NCBI RefSeq assembly: GCF_021283305.1
Contig: NZ_JAJSOK010000045.1
Coordinates: 1-59,144 of the forward strand
Origin: Pseudonocardia kujensis
GTDB taxonomy: Bacteria > Actinomycetota > Actinomycetes > Mycobacteriales > Pseudonocardiaceae
Reading direction: 5' to 3'
DNA length: 59,144 bases
The position numbers and the translations under genes are program-made. The notes under the pieces are model-generated. The model was not told the DNA's origin. It saw only the letters and a list, made by a program, of their open reading frames with translations, and searched no databases. Within the stretch, counting starts at the first letter, position 1. The number at the start of each line of letters is the position of its first letter. Positions 7,920-17,548 of the stretch are shown here, piece after piece.

Positions 7920-9410
7920 GTGAACGCCGACTCCGGACCCGCGCGCGACCCCGCCCCGGCCTGCGGCGCTCCCCCTGCGCACCTGCCCGCCGCGCTGCCG
8001 CTGCTCCCCGACCTCCGGCTGGCGGCGCTGTGGGTGCCCGCCGCGCCGCCCGGCCCCGCCACGGTCCCCTCGGCCGACGGCGCCGCCCCCGCCGGCGACT
8101 GGCTCGACGTCGTGCCGCTGCCGGACGGGCGGCTCGCCCTGGCCGTCGGCGACCTCGTGGGGCCCGCGCCGCGGCCCGGCGCCGTCACCGGCCTGCGCAC
8201 CGTGCTCCGTCAGGCACTGCACACCGCACCGTCGCTCGCCGAGGCCCTCGAGCAGGTCGACCGCGCCGCGAGCGTCGACGACGCCCTGCACGGCGCATCG
8301 CTGACCGTCGTCGTCGTGGGACCGGACGGAGAGGTCGAGCACGCCCGCGGCGCCCACCCGCCGGCGCTGGTGCGTGGGCCGGGCGGGCTCGTGCCGCTGC
8401 CCGGCCAGGCCTACGGGCCGCTGGGCGTCGGCGCCGCGCCCCCGGTGCCCGAGCGCGCGCGGCTGGCCCGCGGCGAGACGCTCCTGCTGTACTCCGACGA
8501 CCTCGTCGAGGGCCGCGGGCGGACCCGCTCCGGGCGGGGCGCCCAGGGTCTGCGGCTCGACCCGGACACCCCGCCCGACGATCCGGCCGCGCTCTGTGCC
8601 CGGGTGGCCGCGCGGGCGCCCCGGGGCGGCGTCGCCGTGCTGGCCGCGTACCGGCCGCTCGCCCCCGTCGAGCCGCTGCGGCTGGTGCTGCCGGTCGACC
8701 CGTTCGCCCTGAGCCCGCTGCGCGAGACCGTCACCCGCTGGCTGGAGGCGGCAGGCGTGGCGCCCCGGACCGTGGTCGCGGCTCCGATGGTCGTGTCCGA
8801 GCTGGCGGCGAACGCGATCGAGCACGCCTACCCCGAGGGCGCCACCGGCGAGATCCGGGTCGGCGCCGAGCTGACCGGCGCCGGACTGTGCCTCACGGTC
8901 GCCGACGACGGCGCCTGGCAGGCCCCGGGGACGGACGGGGACGAGAGCGACGACGACGGCCCGGGCTTCGGGCTCACGGTCGTCCGCGACCTCTGCGATG
9001 CCGTGGTCGTGGACCCCGGCCCGGACGGCACGACGGTCAGCGCAATCCTGGCGGTCGGCAGGCCGGTCGCGGTCGGCGACGCCCCACGGCCCGGGCCGAC
9101 GGCCGTGCCCGAGATGTTCAGCGTCCAGCCCGGGGAGGGCCCCGGCGTGCTGCACGTGCGCGGGGACGTGGACCTGCCGGCCGTGCCCACCCTGCGGGCC
9201 GCGCTGCTCGACGCCGCCGCGGGCGGCGAACCGTGCGTCCTCGACCTGTCCGCCACCACGCTGTTCGCCAGCGCCGGGGTGCGGCTGCTGCACCAGCTCG
9301 ACGCGGACACCGACCTGCGCGTGGTGGCGCCTCCGGGCAGCGTCGCGCGCCCGGTGCTGGAGCTGACCGGCCTGGCGCACCTGCTGACCGACCGGGCCGA
9401 GAGCGCCTGA
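7920..9410 (+). CDS. Fused partner-switch regulator: SpoIIE-type phosphatase, RsbW-type kinase and RsbV-type STAS domain
   Basis: A 496-aa protein joining all three components of a sigma-B/F partner switch. Residues about 30-245 form a PP2C/SpoIIE domain (GDWLD with Asp60 and Asp63, GD at 77-78, SDD at 192-194). Residues about 250-380 form a GHKL ATPase with the N box VVSELAANAIEHA (Glu294, Asn298) and GFGLTVV. Residues about 398-490 form a STAS domain with candidate phospho-Ser451 (LFASAGV). The phosphatase part looks degenerate: the usual HG after GDxxG and the final metal Asp are absent. The GTG start follows GGAGAGGAG. It is divergent from the sigma factor, its likely ultimate target (inference). 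Confidence 0.9.
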   Translation: MNADSGPARDPAPACGAPPAHLPAALPLLPDLRLAALWVPAAPPGPATVPSADGAAPAGDWLDVVPLPDGRLALAVGDLVGPAPRPGAVTGLRTVLRQALHTAPSLAEALEQVDRAASVDDALHGASLTVVVVGPDGEVEHARGAHPPALVRGPGGLVPLPGQAYGPLGVGAAPPVPERARLARGETLLLYSDDLVEGRGRTRSGRGAQGLRLDPDTPPDDPAALCARVAARAPRGGVAVLAAYRPLAPVEPLRLVLPVDPFALSPLRETVTRWLEAAGVAPRTVVAAPMVVSELAANAIEHAYPEGATGEIRVGAELTGAGLCLTVADDGAWQAPGTDGDESDDDGPGFGLTVVRDLCDAVVVDPGPDGTTVSAILAVGRPVAVGDAPRPGPTAVPEMFSVQPGEGPGVLHVRGDVDLPAVPTLRAALLDAAAGGEPCVLDLSATTLFASAGVRLLHQLDADTDLRVVAPPGSVARPVLELTGLAHLLTDRAESA

Positions 9411-9417
9411 CCGGAGG

Positions 9418-9439
9418 GCCGGCCCGGGTGCGGGCCGGC
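9418..9439. terminator. Bidirectional terminator hairpin
   Basis: GCCGGCCC (9418-9425) and GGGCCGGC (9432-9439) form a perfect 8-bp stem with a 6-nt loop. It lies between the 3' ends of two convergent genes. There is no T tract, which is usual in high-GC actinobacteria. Confidence 0.65.
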
Positions 9440-9458
9440 GCTCCCGGCGGTCGGGCCC

Positions 9459-10709
9459 TCAGCCGGTGCCGTCGAGCGACGCGCCGGGCTCTGCGGATCC
9501 GAGGGTGGTTCCGAGGGCGGTTCCGCGGGCCTCGGCGGCCTCCCGGTACACCTGCTCCACGGCGGCGGTCAGCCGGTCCCGGCCGTACCGCGACACCGCC
9601 CGGTCGCGGCCCGCGATGCCGAAGGCCATCGGCACCGCGCCCTCCCGCAGCAGCGCGCGCAGGGCGTGGGCCAGCGCGTCCGGCCGGCCGGGCGGCACCA
9701 GGACACCGGTGACCTGGTCGACCACGGTCTCGGCGAGCGCGCCGACGGCCGACGCCACCACCGCGCGGCCGCAGGCCATGGCCTCGAGGGCGACCATCCC
9801 GAACCCGGTCCGGTGCGGGACGTGGACGAGCGCGTCGGCGGAGCGGAGCAGCGCCGGCAGCGTCTCCCGGCGCACGGCCCCGAGGAAGCGGACGCGGCGC
9901 TCGACGTGGGCCTCCCGCGCCACGGCGTGCAGCCGGGCCAGCTCGCGGTCCCGGGCAGGGTCGACCTCCGGGTCGTCCGTACGCGGTCCGCCGGCGACGA
10001 GCAGCTCGGCCTCGGGCACCGTGCGCAGCGCTCGGATGATGTCCTGCACGCCCGCCTCGGCGTCGAGGCCGGCGACGGCGAGCAGGCGCGGGTGCTCGCC
10101 CCGGCGCAGCGTCGGCCCGTCGGGATGGAAGGTCGCGGTGTCGACGCCGTAGGGGACGACCCGGATCGCGGAGCGGCGGGCACCGAGCCGGACCAGCGCG
10201 AACACGTCGTCCTCGCCGCTCGCGAGGACCCGGTCGGCGCGGGACACGAGCACGTGCTCGGCCGAGGCGCGGCCCCGGCTGTCGACGGACGGGTCGACCG
10301 GCCGCGCACCGACCCCGGGCAGGGTCACGACGAAGGGCAGGCCCAGCTCGCGGGCGGCCGCCGCGGCCGCCAGCCCGGCGGTCCAGGAATGGGCGTGCAC
10401 CACGTCCGGCGGCTGCGCCCGCCACCGGCGCTCCAGCTCCTCGGCGAGCACCGGCACCTGCGTGACCAGCCGGTCCTCGGGCAGGGGCGCGGCCGGGCCG
10501 GCGTCGACGTGCCGGACCTCCAGCCGCTCCGCCGTCCGCACGGCGGGTTCCTGGGCGGGCGAGTCCCGGCGGACGAGGACGGTCACCTCGTGGCCGGCCG
10601 CGGCCAGGTCCGCACCGAGCCCGGCGAGGTGCTCGCTCAGGCCGCCGTGGCCCGGCCGACCGGGTTCGGCCAGCGGGCTGCACCGGTCGCAGACGATCTC
10701 GACGCGCAC
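9459..10709 (-). CDS. GT4-family glycosyltransferase (GT-B fold)
   Basis: A 416-aa group 1 glycosyltransferase. The N-terminal acceptor domain starts with RVEIVCDRCSPL and carries the glycine-rich HGGLSEH loop (about residue 22) and the DVVHAHSW motif. The C-terminal GT1 domain has RVVPYGVDT, FLGAVRRETLP and the nucleotide-sugar motif with E-x7-E (GFGMVALEAMACG). It resembles MshA-type and alpha-glucan/trehalose-type enzymes, but donor and acceptor cannot be assigned. The GTG start follows GGGGAG; a longer in-frame extension lacks family similarity. It stands alone, converging with the partner-switch gene. Confidence 0.88.
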   Translation of the reverse strand: MRVEIVCDRCSPLAEPGRPGHGGLSEHLAGLGADLAAAGHEVTVLVRRDSPAQEPAVRTAERLEVRHVDAGPAAPLPEDRLVTQVPVLAEELERRWRAQPPDVVHAHSWTAGLAAAAAARELGLPFVVTLPGVGARPVDPSVDSRGRASAEHVLVSRADRVLASGEDDVFALVRLGARRSAIRVVPYGVDTATFHPDGPTLRRGEHPRLLAVAGLDAEAGVQDIIRALRTVPEAELLVAGGPRTDDPEVDPARDRELARLHAVAREAHVERRVRFLGAVRRETLPALLRSADALVHVPHRTGFGMVALEAMACGRAVVASAVGALAETVVDQVTGVLVPPGRPDALAHALRALLREGAVPMAFGIAGRDRAVSRYGRDRLTAAVEQVYREAAEARGTALGTTLGSAEPGASLDGTG

Positions 10710-10881
10710 CGTGGCTCCCCTCGTTCGCGTCGTGCGGTCCGGACGACGGGCCACACCGGTCCTGCTCCTCGGACCGTACGGACGTCGGGCCCGGCACGCC
10801 AACGCTGGTCGGCGAGCGGTGCGGCGCAACGGCCCGCACGCCCGCACGGCCGCGCTCGAGCCGACCGCTCGGCCCGATCGC

Positions 10882-11415
10882 TCAGCCCGACCGGACGCCC
10901 GGCACGGCGTCCCCGCCGGAGGCCTCACCTGTCCCGTTGTCGGAGCCGGTGTCGGGGGCGGCGGGGTCGTCGAACCCGTCCGCGCCCGCGGCCACGTGGT
11001 CGCGCTCGGCGCGGTCGTCCTCGACCCGCTCGTGGCGGCCGGCGCCGTGCCGGCCGGAGGGCCGGGGGCGGGGGTCGTCGGTCTGCGCGGTCTCGGTCGG
11101 GCCGCCGTGCGGCACGCCGTAGTGGTCGAACAGCGCGGCCTCGGTCTCGCGGCTCAGCTTCCCCTCGGGCACCTCGGGCGCCGTGCGCAGCTGCTCGGCG
11201 TCGTACGGCAGGTGCAGCTCGCCGTCCTCGATCATGCCGCCCGCCAGGGGCAGGGCGGCGCGGCGCGACCCCGCCAGGCCGCCGGTCGGCACGACCCACT
11301 CCGGCCTCTGTGTCTCGTCGTCGACGTAGACCGCGTCGACGGAGCCGAGGTCGGCGCCGTCCCGGTCGCGCACCGTCAGTCCCTGCACACGGGCCGGATC
11401 GTCGAGGTCCGCCAT
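10882..11415 (-). CDS. PRC-barrel domain protein
   Basis: A 177-aa protein with a PRC-barrel at about residues 10-85 (VQGLTVRDRDGADLGSVDAV, then PEWVVPTGG, then LPYDAEQLRTAPEV), followed by a highly charged, disordered tail rich in Asp, Glu, Arg and His. PRC-barrel proteins of this size in actinobacteria are often stress-induced; the specific role is unknown. An excellent ribosome-binding site (GGGAGGAA) precedes the ATG. It is divergent from the formate dehydrogenase operon. Confidence 0.85.
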   Translation of the reverse strand: MADLDDPARVQGLTVRDRDGADLGSVDAVYVDDETQRPEWVVPTGGLAGSRRAALPLAGGMIEDGELHLPYDAEQLRTAPEVPEGKLSRETEAALFDHYGVPHGGPTETAQTDDPRPRPSGRHGAGRHERVEDDRAERDHVAAGADGFDDPAAPDTGSDNGTGEASGGDAVPGVRSG

Positions 11416-11510
11416 GGCTTCCTCCCCGGTTCCTGGAGTCGTTTCACGGAGCCGTCCTCGCCCGGGCGTCCCGGGCGGTCCCCGCGGGGATGCCCGGCCA
11501 CACCGCGCGC

Positions 11511-11527
11511 ACACCCCTCGTGGGTGT
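11511..11527. promoter_or_regulatory. Inverted repeat upstream of formate dehydrogenase
   Basis: ACACCC-CTCGT-GGGTGT is a perfect 6-bp palindrome 52 bp before the formate dehydrogenase start codon and inside the 163-bp divergent gap to the PRC-barrel gene. It could be an operator for either gene; the regulator is unknown. Confidence 0.35.
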
Positions 11528-11578
11528 CCTCACACGTCCGCGCGGTTGGGAGCACGCAAGATCGGGCACCATCAAGGC

Positions 11579-14500
11579 GTGGGAGTGCGCACGTGGATCG
11601 AGGGCTGGCCGGTCTACCGGCAGCTGACGGGCCCGGACAAGCTCGGCCGCGGCACCGCGTCGCGGTCGGACCGGACGGAGTCCCTGCGAGCCCGCACCCA
11701 GGACGCCGACCGCGTCACGCAGTCGATCTGCCCCTTCTGCGCCGTCGGCTGCGGCCAGCGGGTCTTCACCCGGGGCGGCCGGGTCGTCCAGGTCGAGGGC
11801 GACCCCGACTCGCCGATCAGCCGCGGGCGCCTGTGCCCCAAGGGCTCGTCGACGCTGTCGCTGGTCACGGCGCCCGAGCGGGTGACGACGGTCCGGTACC
11901 GACGCCCGCACGGCACGGAGTGGGAGGACCTGGACCTCGACACCGCCCTCGACATGATCGTCGACCGCGTCCTCACCACCCGCCGGCGGACCTGGCAGGA
12001 GACGGACGACGAAGGCCGGCACCTGCGCCGCACCACGGGCATCGCGAGCCTCGGAGGAGCGACCCTCGACAACGAGGAGAACTACCTCATGAAGAAGCTC
12101 TACACCGCGCTGGGCGCGGTGCAGATCGAGAACCAGGCCCGTATTTGACACTCCTCCACGGTTCCCGGTCTGGGGACCTCCTTCGGTCGCGGCGGCGCGA
12201 CGAACTACCAGCAGGACCTGGCGAACTCGGACTGCATCGTCATCCAGGGCTCGAACATGGCCGAGGCCCACCCGGTGGGTTTCCAGTGGGTCATGGAGGC
12301 GAAGCGGCGCGGCGCGACCGTCATCCACGTCGACCCGCGGTTCACCCGCACCTCGGCGGTGGCGGACCTGCACGTGCCGATCAGGGCGGGCACGGACATC
12401 GCCTTCCTCGGCGGCCTGATCCACCACGTGCTGGAGACCGGCGCGTACTTCGAGGAGTACGTCCGCGCCTACACCAACGGGCCGATGCTGCTGCGCGAGG
12501 ACTTCGCCGACACCGAGGACCTCGACGGGCTGTTCTCCGGGTTCGACCCGGAGACCGGCAGCTACGACACCGAGACCTGGCAGTACGCGGGCATGACGGC
12601 GACGTCCTCGGCGGGCGACCGGGACCTCGACGTCCACGAGGCCGAACGCGGCCAGATGCCCGGCTCCGGCGGGGCGCCGATCGCGACCGATCCCGACCGC
12701 GACGACACCATGCAGGACCCCCGGTGCGTGCTGCAGGTGCTGCGCCGGCACTACGCCCGCTACACGCCGGAGAAGGTGCACGAGATCTGCGGCATCCCGG
12801 TCGAGACCTTCCGCCGGGTCGCCGACGCCCTCGTCGAGAACTCCGGCCGCGAGCGCACCAGCGCCTTCGCCTACGCCGTGGGCTGGACGCACCACACCGT
12901 GGGCGTGCAGTACATCCGGGCGGCCTCGGTGCTGCAGGCCCTGCTGGGCAACATCGGCCGGCCGGGCGGGGGGATCCTCGCGCTGCGCGGGCACGCCAGC
13001 ATCCAGGGCTCCACGGACATCCCGACCCTGTTCGACCTGCTTCCCGGCTACATCCCGATGCCGCACGCGCACCGCGACCAGGACCTCGCGACCTTCATCG
13101 AGGCCAACGGCGGCACCAAGGGTTTCTGGGGCGACCTGGACGCCTACGTGGTGAGCCTGCTCAAGGCCTGGTTCGGCGACGCCGCCACCCCGGAGAACGA
13201 CTTCTGCTTCGACCACCTCCCCCGGCTGACCGGCGACCACTCGTCGTTCCGGACGGTGATGGACCAGGCCGAGGGGAAGGTCCCCGGCTACTTCGTGATC
13301 GGCGAGAACCCGGCCGTCGGCACCGCGAACGCCCGGATGCAGCGGCACGGGCTCGCACAGCTGGAGTGGCTCGTCGTCCGCGACCTCAACATGATCGAGA
13401 CGGCCACCTTCTGGAAGAACGGGCCGGAGATCGCGACCGGGGAGATGCGGACCGAGGACATCGGCACCGAGATCTTCTTCCTGCCGGCCGCCGCCCACAC
13501 CGAGAAGGACGGCACCTTCACCAACACCCAGCGCCTGCTGCAGTGGCACCACAAGGCGGCCGAGCCCCCGGGCGACTGCCGCAGCGACCTGTGGTTCTAC
13601 TACGAGCTCGGCCGGCGGCTGAAGGCGCGCGTCGCCGGGTCCGACGACCCGCGGGACCGTCCGCTGCAGGACCTGACCTGGGACTACCCGGTCGACGGGA
13701 CGGGTGAGCCGAGCGCCGACGCGGTGCTGCGGGAGATCAACGGCGTCGACGGGGAAGGGAAGGCCCTGCCGGGCTACACCGCGCTGAAGGCCGACGGGTC
13801 CACCAGCTCGGGCTGCTGGATCTACTGCGGCGTGTACGCCGACGAGGTCAACCAGTCGGCCCGGCGCAGGCCCGGCGCGGAGCAGGACCTCCTCGCGCCC
13901 GAATGGGGCTGGGCCTGGCCGATGAACCGGCGGGTCCTCTACAACCGCGCCTCGGCGGACCCCGACGGGCGGCCGTGGAGCGAGCGCAAGAAGCTCACCT
14001 GGTGGGACGGCGAGCGGTGGGCCGGGCCGGACGTGCCGGACTTCCCGGTCGACGTCCCACCGGACTACGTGCCGCCGCGCGACGCGCGCGCGGCGAAGGC
14101 CATCGGCGGCGCCGAGCCCTTCGTCATGCAGTCCGACGGCCGGGCCTGGCTGCACGCGCCGGCCGGGCTCGCCGACGGCCCGATGCCGACGCACTACGAG
14201 CCGGAGGAGTCGCCCGTCGGCAACGCCCTCTACGGGCAGCGCGCCAACCCGGCCCGGCAGCGGTTCGAGCGCGCCGACAACCCGTACCACCCGGAGCCCG
14301 GGACGCCGGGGGCCGCGGTCTACCCGTACGTCTTCACGACGTTCCGGGTGACCGAGCACCACACCGCGGGCGGCATGAGCCGGTGGACGCCGCACCTCAA
14401 CGAGCTGCAGCCGGAGATGTTCCTCGAGGTCTCCCCCGAGCTCGCCGCCGAGCGCGGGCTCACGCACGGCGGCTGGGCACACGTCGTCACCGCGCGGTCG

Positions 14501-14788
14501 GCGATCGAGGGCCGGGTGCTGGTGACGGAACGGGCCAAGCCGTTGCGGCACGGGGACAGGGTGATCCACCAGATCGGCGTGCCCTGGCACTGGGGCCCGA
14601 ACGGGCTGTCCACCGGCGACGCGGCCAACGAGCTCCTCGGCGTTTCCCTGGACCCCAACGTGCACATCATGGAGACGAAGGCCGCGACCTGCGACATCCG
14701 CCCCGGCCGGCGCCCGCGCGGCCCCGAGCTGGTCACGTACCTGGCCGACCGCCGGCGGCAGGCCGGCCTGGAGGAGGAGCAACGGTGA
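11579..14788 (+). CDS. Selenocysteine-containing formate dehydrogenase, catalytic (alpha) subunit
   Basis: A 1069-residue molybdopterin oxidoreductase of the FdnG/FdoG type, oxidising formate to CO2. The N-terminal 4Fe-4S ligands are Cys51, Cys54, Cys58 and Cys86 (CPFCAVGC, then RLCPKG). At codon 190 an in-frame TGA (12146-12148) sits exactly where E. coli FdnG has selenocysteine: upstream GAVQIENQARI and downstream HSSTVPGLGTSFGRGG match the family without a gap. Reading continues in the same frame to 14788. A SECIS-like hairpin follows the TGA. Without recoding the gene would wrongly appear as a 189-aa fragment plus a second gene starting at an internal Met. The GTG start gives MGVRTWIEGWPVYRQL, the usual N-terminus. 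It is coupled to the beta subunit by GTGA. No Tat signal is visible, suggesting a cytoplasmic catalytic subunit. Confidence 0.93.
12146..12178 (+). promoter_or_regulatory. Selenocysteine recoding site: UGA codon plus SECIS hairpin
   Basis: The TGA at 12146-12148 is followed by 11 nt and then a hairpin of GGTTCCC (12160-12166), loop GGTCT (12167-12171) and GGGGACC (12172-12178). As I recall E. coli fdhF, spacing and the GGUCU apical loop are the same, as is a U on the 5' side of the stem that can be bulged, the features SelB recognises. The seven stem pairs include one T-G wobble. The host must encode selA, selB, selC and selD elsewhere; none is in this window. Confidence 0.88.
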
Positions 14789-15732
14789 ACCCGGTGAACT
14801 CCCTGTCCGGCCCCCTCGCGGACCCGGCCGCCGACGCCGGGTACGCCGCCGGGCACCCGCCGCGCGTCGGCTTCTTCACCGACACCAGCGTCTGCATCGG
14901 CTGCAAGGCCTGCGAGGTCGCCTGCAAGGAGTGGAACGCGCTGCCGGCCGACGGCGTGGGCGACCACGGGGCCGCCGGCGACGTCCTGGGGCTGACCGGG
15001 ATGAGCTACGACAACACGGGCGGGCTCGGCGCGAGCACGTACCGGCACGTCGCGTTCGTCGAGCAGCGGGTGCCGGCCCGGGACTCGGCGCCGGTCGACC
15101 TCGGCATGCCGTCGACGGACCTGCCGGGTGCGGTGCAGCCCGGGGCGGACCGCGAGGACGCGACCGAGGTCCGCTGGCTGATGTCCTCCGACGTCTGCAA
15201 GCACTGCGCGCACGCCGCCTGCCTGGACGTCTGCCCCACCGGCTCGCTGATCCGCACCGAGCACGGCACCGTGCTGGTGCAGGAGGACATCTGCAACGGG
15301 TGCGGGTACTGCATCCCCGCCTGCCCGTACGGGGTGATCGACCAGCGCCAGGGCGACGGGCGGGCGTTCAAGTGCACGATGTGCCAGGACCGCCTGGGCG
15401 CCGGGCTCGCCCCGGCCTGCGCCACCGCCTGCCCCACCGAGTCCATCCGGTTCGGGCCGCTCGACGAGCTGCGCGAGCGGGCCGACGCCCGGCTCGCCGA
15501 GCTGCACGACCGCGGCGTCGGCGAGGCCCGGCTCTACGGCCGGGACCCCGACGACGGGGTCGGCGGCGACGGGGCCTTCTTCCTGCTGCTCGACGAGCCC
15601 GAGGTCTACGGGCTGCCGCCGGACCCCGTCGTCACCACCCGGGACCTGCCGTCGATGTGGCGGCACGCCGCGGGCGCCGCGCTGGCCGTGGCGGGGGCCG
15701 TGGCGGCCGCGTTCCTGGGCGGCCGGCGGTGA
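14785..15732 (+). CDS. Formate dehydrogenase iron-sulfur (beta) subunit
   Basis: A 315-aa four-cluster ferredoxin-like subunit that takes electrons from the selenoprotein. Cluster motifs in order are CIGCKACEVACKEW (about residue 37), CKHCAHAACLDVCP (about 139), CNGCGYCIPACPYG (about 172), and CTMCQDRL with CATACP (about 200-220). A single hydrophobic segment lies at the extreme C-terminus (about 290-311), matching the membrane anchor of FdnH-type subunits. GTG starts overlap the upstream and downstream stops, so all three subunits are coupled. Confidence 0.93.
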   Translation: MNPVNSLSGPLADPAADAGYAAGHPPRVGFFTDTSVCIGCKACEVACKEWNALPADGVGDHGAAGDVLGLTGMSYDNTGGLGASTYRHVAFVEQRVPARDSAPVDLGMPSTDLPGAVQPGADREDATEVRWLMSSDVCKHCAHAACLDVCPTGSLIRTEHGTVLVQEDICNGCGYCIPACPYGVIDQRQGDGRAFKCTMCQDRLGAGLAPACATACPTESIRFGPLDELRERADARLAELHDRGVGEARLYGRDPDDGVGGDGAFFLLLDEPEVYGLPPDPVVTTRDLPSMWRHAAGAALAVAGAVAAAFLGGRR

Positions 15733-16724
15733 GCGCGCCGGAGCACCGCACCGCGACGGGGGCCCCCCGGCGGCGGCACGGAGGGGGGCGGGGGAAGGGG
15801 CGCGGCGAGCGGCTGATGGTGCCGGAGGCCGAGTTCACCTCGTACTACGGCCGCCCGATCATCAAGCCGCCGGTGTGGAAGGTGCCGGACGTCCCCGCCT
15901 ACCTCTACCTCGGCGGGCTGGCCGGGGTGTCCGCCCCGCTGGCCGCGCTCGCCGACCTGACCGGGCGGCCCGGCCTGCGCCGGCTCGGCCGGATCGCGGC
16001 GGCCGGCGGCGCGACCGCGAGCGTCGGGTTCCTGGTCCACGACCTGGGCCGGCCCACGCGGTTCCTGCACATGCTGCGCGTGCTGAAGGTGACCTCGCCG
16101 CTGTCGGTCGGCTCGTGGATCCTCGCGCCGTTCGGAGCGCTGTCCGGGGCGACCGCGGCCGCCGAGGTCCTCGGCGTCACGCCACGGCTGGCGCGTGCGT
16201 CCGGGCTGGCGGCCGGGGCGCTGGGCCCGGCCCTGACGACCTACACCGCGGTGCTGGTCGCCGACACCGCCGTCCCCGCCTGGCACGAGGGGTTCCGGGA
16301 GCTGCCGTTCGTGTTCGCGGGGAGCGCGCTGGCGTCGGGCGGCGGGGCGGGGCTGCTCGCGCCGGGCGACGTCACGCCCGCACGCCGCGTCGCGGTCGCC
16401 GGGGCCGCACTCGAGCTCGCGGCCACCGCTGTCCTGGAGCGCCGGATCGGCTTCGCCGCCAAGGCGTACCGGACCGGCCGGGCCGGCACGGTGCTCAGGG
16501 CGGCCCGGGCGGGGACGGTCGCCGGCGCGCTGGGCGCGCTCGCCTCCGGGTTCCTGCGGGGCCGGCGCGGCCGGGCGCTGGGCGCGGTGTCGGGCCTGCT
16601 GCTCAACGCGGCCTCCGCCGCGACCCGCTACGGCGTGTTCGAGGCCGGCATGGCCTCGGCCCGCGACCCCGAGTACACGGTCCGGCCGCAGCGCGAGCGC
16701 CTCGAGGCGCGGCGCTCCGGCTGA
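15729..16724 (+). CDS. NrfD/PsrC-like membrane subunit of formate dehydrogenase
   Basis: A 331-aa integral membrane protein with a short basic N-terminus, then VPEAEFTSYYGRPIIKPPVWK and about eight hydrophobic segments (first at about residue 58). The early sequence and LVHDLGRP motif are those of NrfD-type quinone-interacting subunits, which replace the cytochrome b gamma subunit in many actinobacterial formate dehydrogenases. It should pass electrons to menaquinone. The GTG start overlaps the beta subunit stop. It is the last gene of the operon. Confidence 0.85.
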   Translation: MSAPEHRTATGAPRRRHGGGRGKGRGERLMVPEAEFTSYYGRPIIKPPVWKVPDVPAYLYLGGLAGVSAPLAALADLTGRPGLRRLGRIAAAGGATASVGFLVHDLGRPTRFLHMLRVLKVTSPLSVGSWILAPFGALSGATAAAEVLGVTPRLARASGLAAGALGPALTTYTAVLVADTAVPAWHEGFRELPFVFAGSALASGGGAGLLAPGDVTPARRVAVAGAALELAATAVLERRIGFAAKAYRTGRAGTVLRAARAGTVAGALGALASGFLRGRRGRALGAVSGLLLNAASAATRYGVFEAGMASARDPEYTVRPQRERLEARRSG

Positions 16725-16759
16725 GCCGAGACGGACGGGGCAGGAGAGGCCGACGCCGG

Positions 16760-17272
16760 TCACATCGGGGTCGACGGCGGTGCGGGCGGGACGACCGGGT
16801 GCGCGGCCGGACCCGCGGCGACCGGTCCGCCCGTGTGACCGGCCGGCACGGTGTGGGCGGCGGGGACGGTGTGGGCGGCGGCGACCGCCGCCGCTGCGGC
16901 GTCCGTGGGCGTCGTGGAGGCGGTGTGCCCGCCGAGCCCGATGATCAGCCCGAGCGTGACCGCCGCGGCGGCGACGAGGCCGCCGATCAGGAGGGCGACG
17001 GCCCGTCCGGTGCCGGGGCCGGTCTCCTCCCGGTACCGGCGGTCGTCGTCACCACCCGTCGCGGCGTGGAGGGCGGTCCAATAGTCGTAGCCGAGGCCGT
17101 AGCCGTAGCAGTCCATCCCGCCCAGGGCGAGGGCCCAGCTGCTGGGCCGGGTGCCCCGTGCCGGGACCGGGTCGTTCCCGGCCGGGACCGGGCGGACGGC
17201 CGGGCTCCCGTCGCCGCGGCGGGCGTGCTCGGGGCCCTCCGGGTCGGCGGTGATCGTGATCCTGGTGCTCAT
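16760..17272 (-). CDS. Single-pass membrane protein of unknown function
   Basis: A 170-aa protein with AGGAGG before its ATG. Residues 1-90 are polar and include a Tyr/Gly-rich patch (GGMDCYGYGLGYDYW); one transmembrane helix follows (about 93-115, AVALLIGGLVAAAAVTLGLI). The outer C-terminal part is low-complexity Ala/His/Pro/Val with repeated HTVPA units. No family is recognised. It converges with the formate dehydrogenase operon and is divergent from the GYD gene. Confidence 0.75.
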   Translation of the reverse strand: MSTRITITADPEGPEHARRGDGSPAVRPVPAGNDPVPARGTRPSSWALALGGMDCYGYGLGYDYWTALHAATGGDDDRRYREETGPGTGRAVALLIGGLVAAAAVTLGLIIGLGGHTASTTPTDAAAAAVAAAHTVPAAHTVPAGHTGGPVAAGPAAHPVVPPAPPSTPM

Positions 17273-17548
17273 GGCGGTCCTCCTGGGTCCGGCGGGGCGT
17301 CGGGAGTGGTGTGCTCCGACGCCCCGACCCTGCTCCCGGTCGGGCCGCCGTCCCGTCGGGCCGGTGGTGGACGTACCGGCTGATCCCGGTGTCCCCCGAT
17401 CGCCCGACGCCCCGGCGCGGGTCCGCCCCACCCCGCCGCGCCGCCCACCTGACGCGTACGTACCTCTACGCAGCGACAACCGACGACCGACGGGAGCACG
17501 CTGGGGGATTCCGCAGGACCGAGCCACCCAGGGACACGGGAGGTCGAG

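Noticed and set aside
12149..12257. Formate dehydrogenase alpha as two genes or a pseudogene split by a stop at 12146
   Set aside because: The frame is unchanged across the TGA, family sequence is continuous, and a SECIS hairpin with the correct spacing follows.
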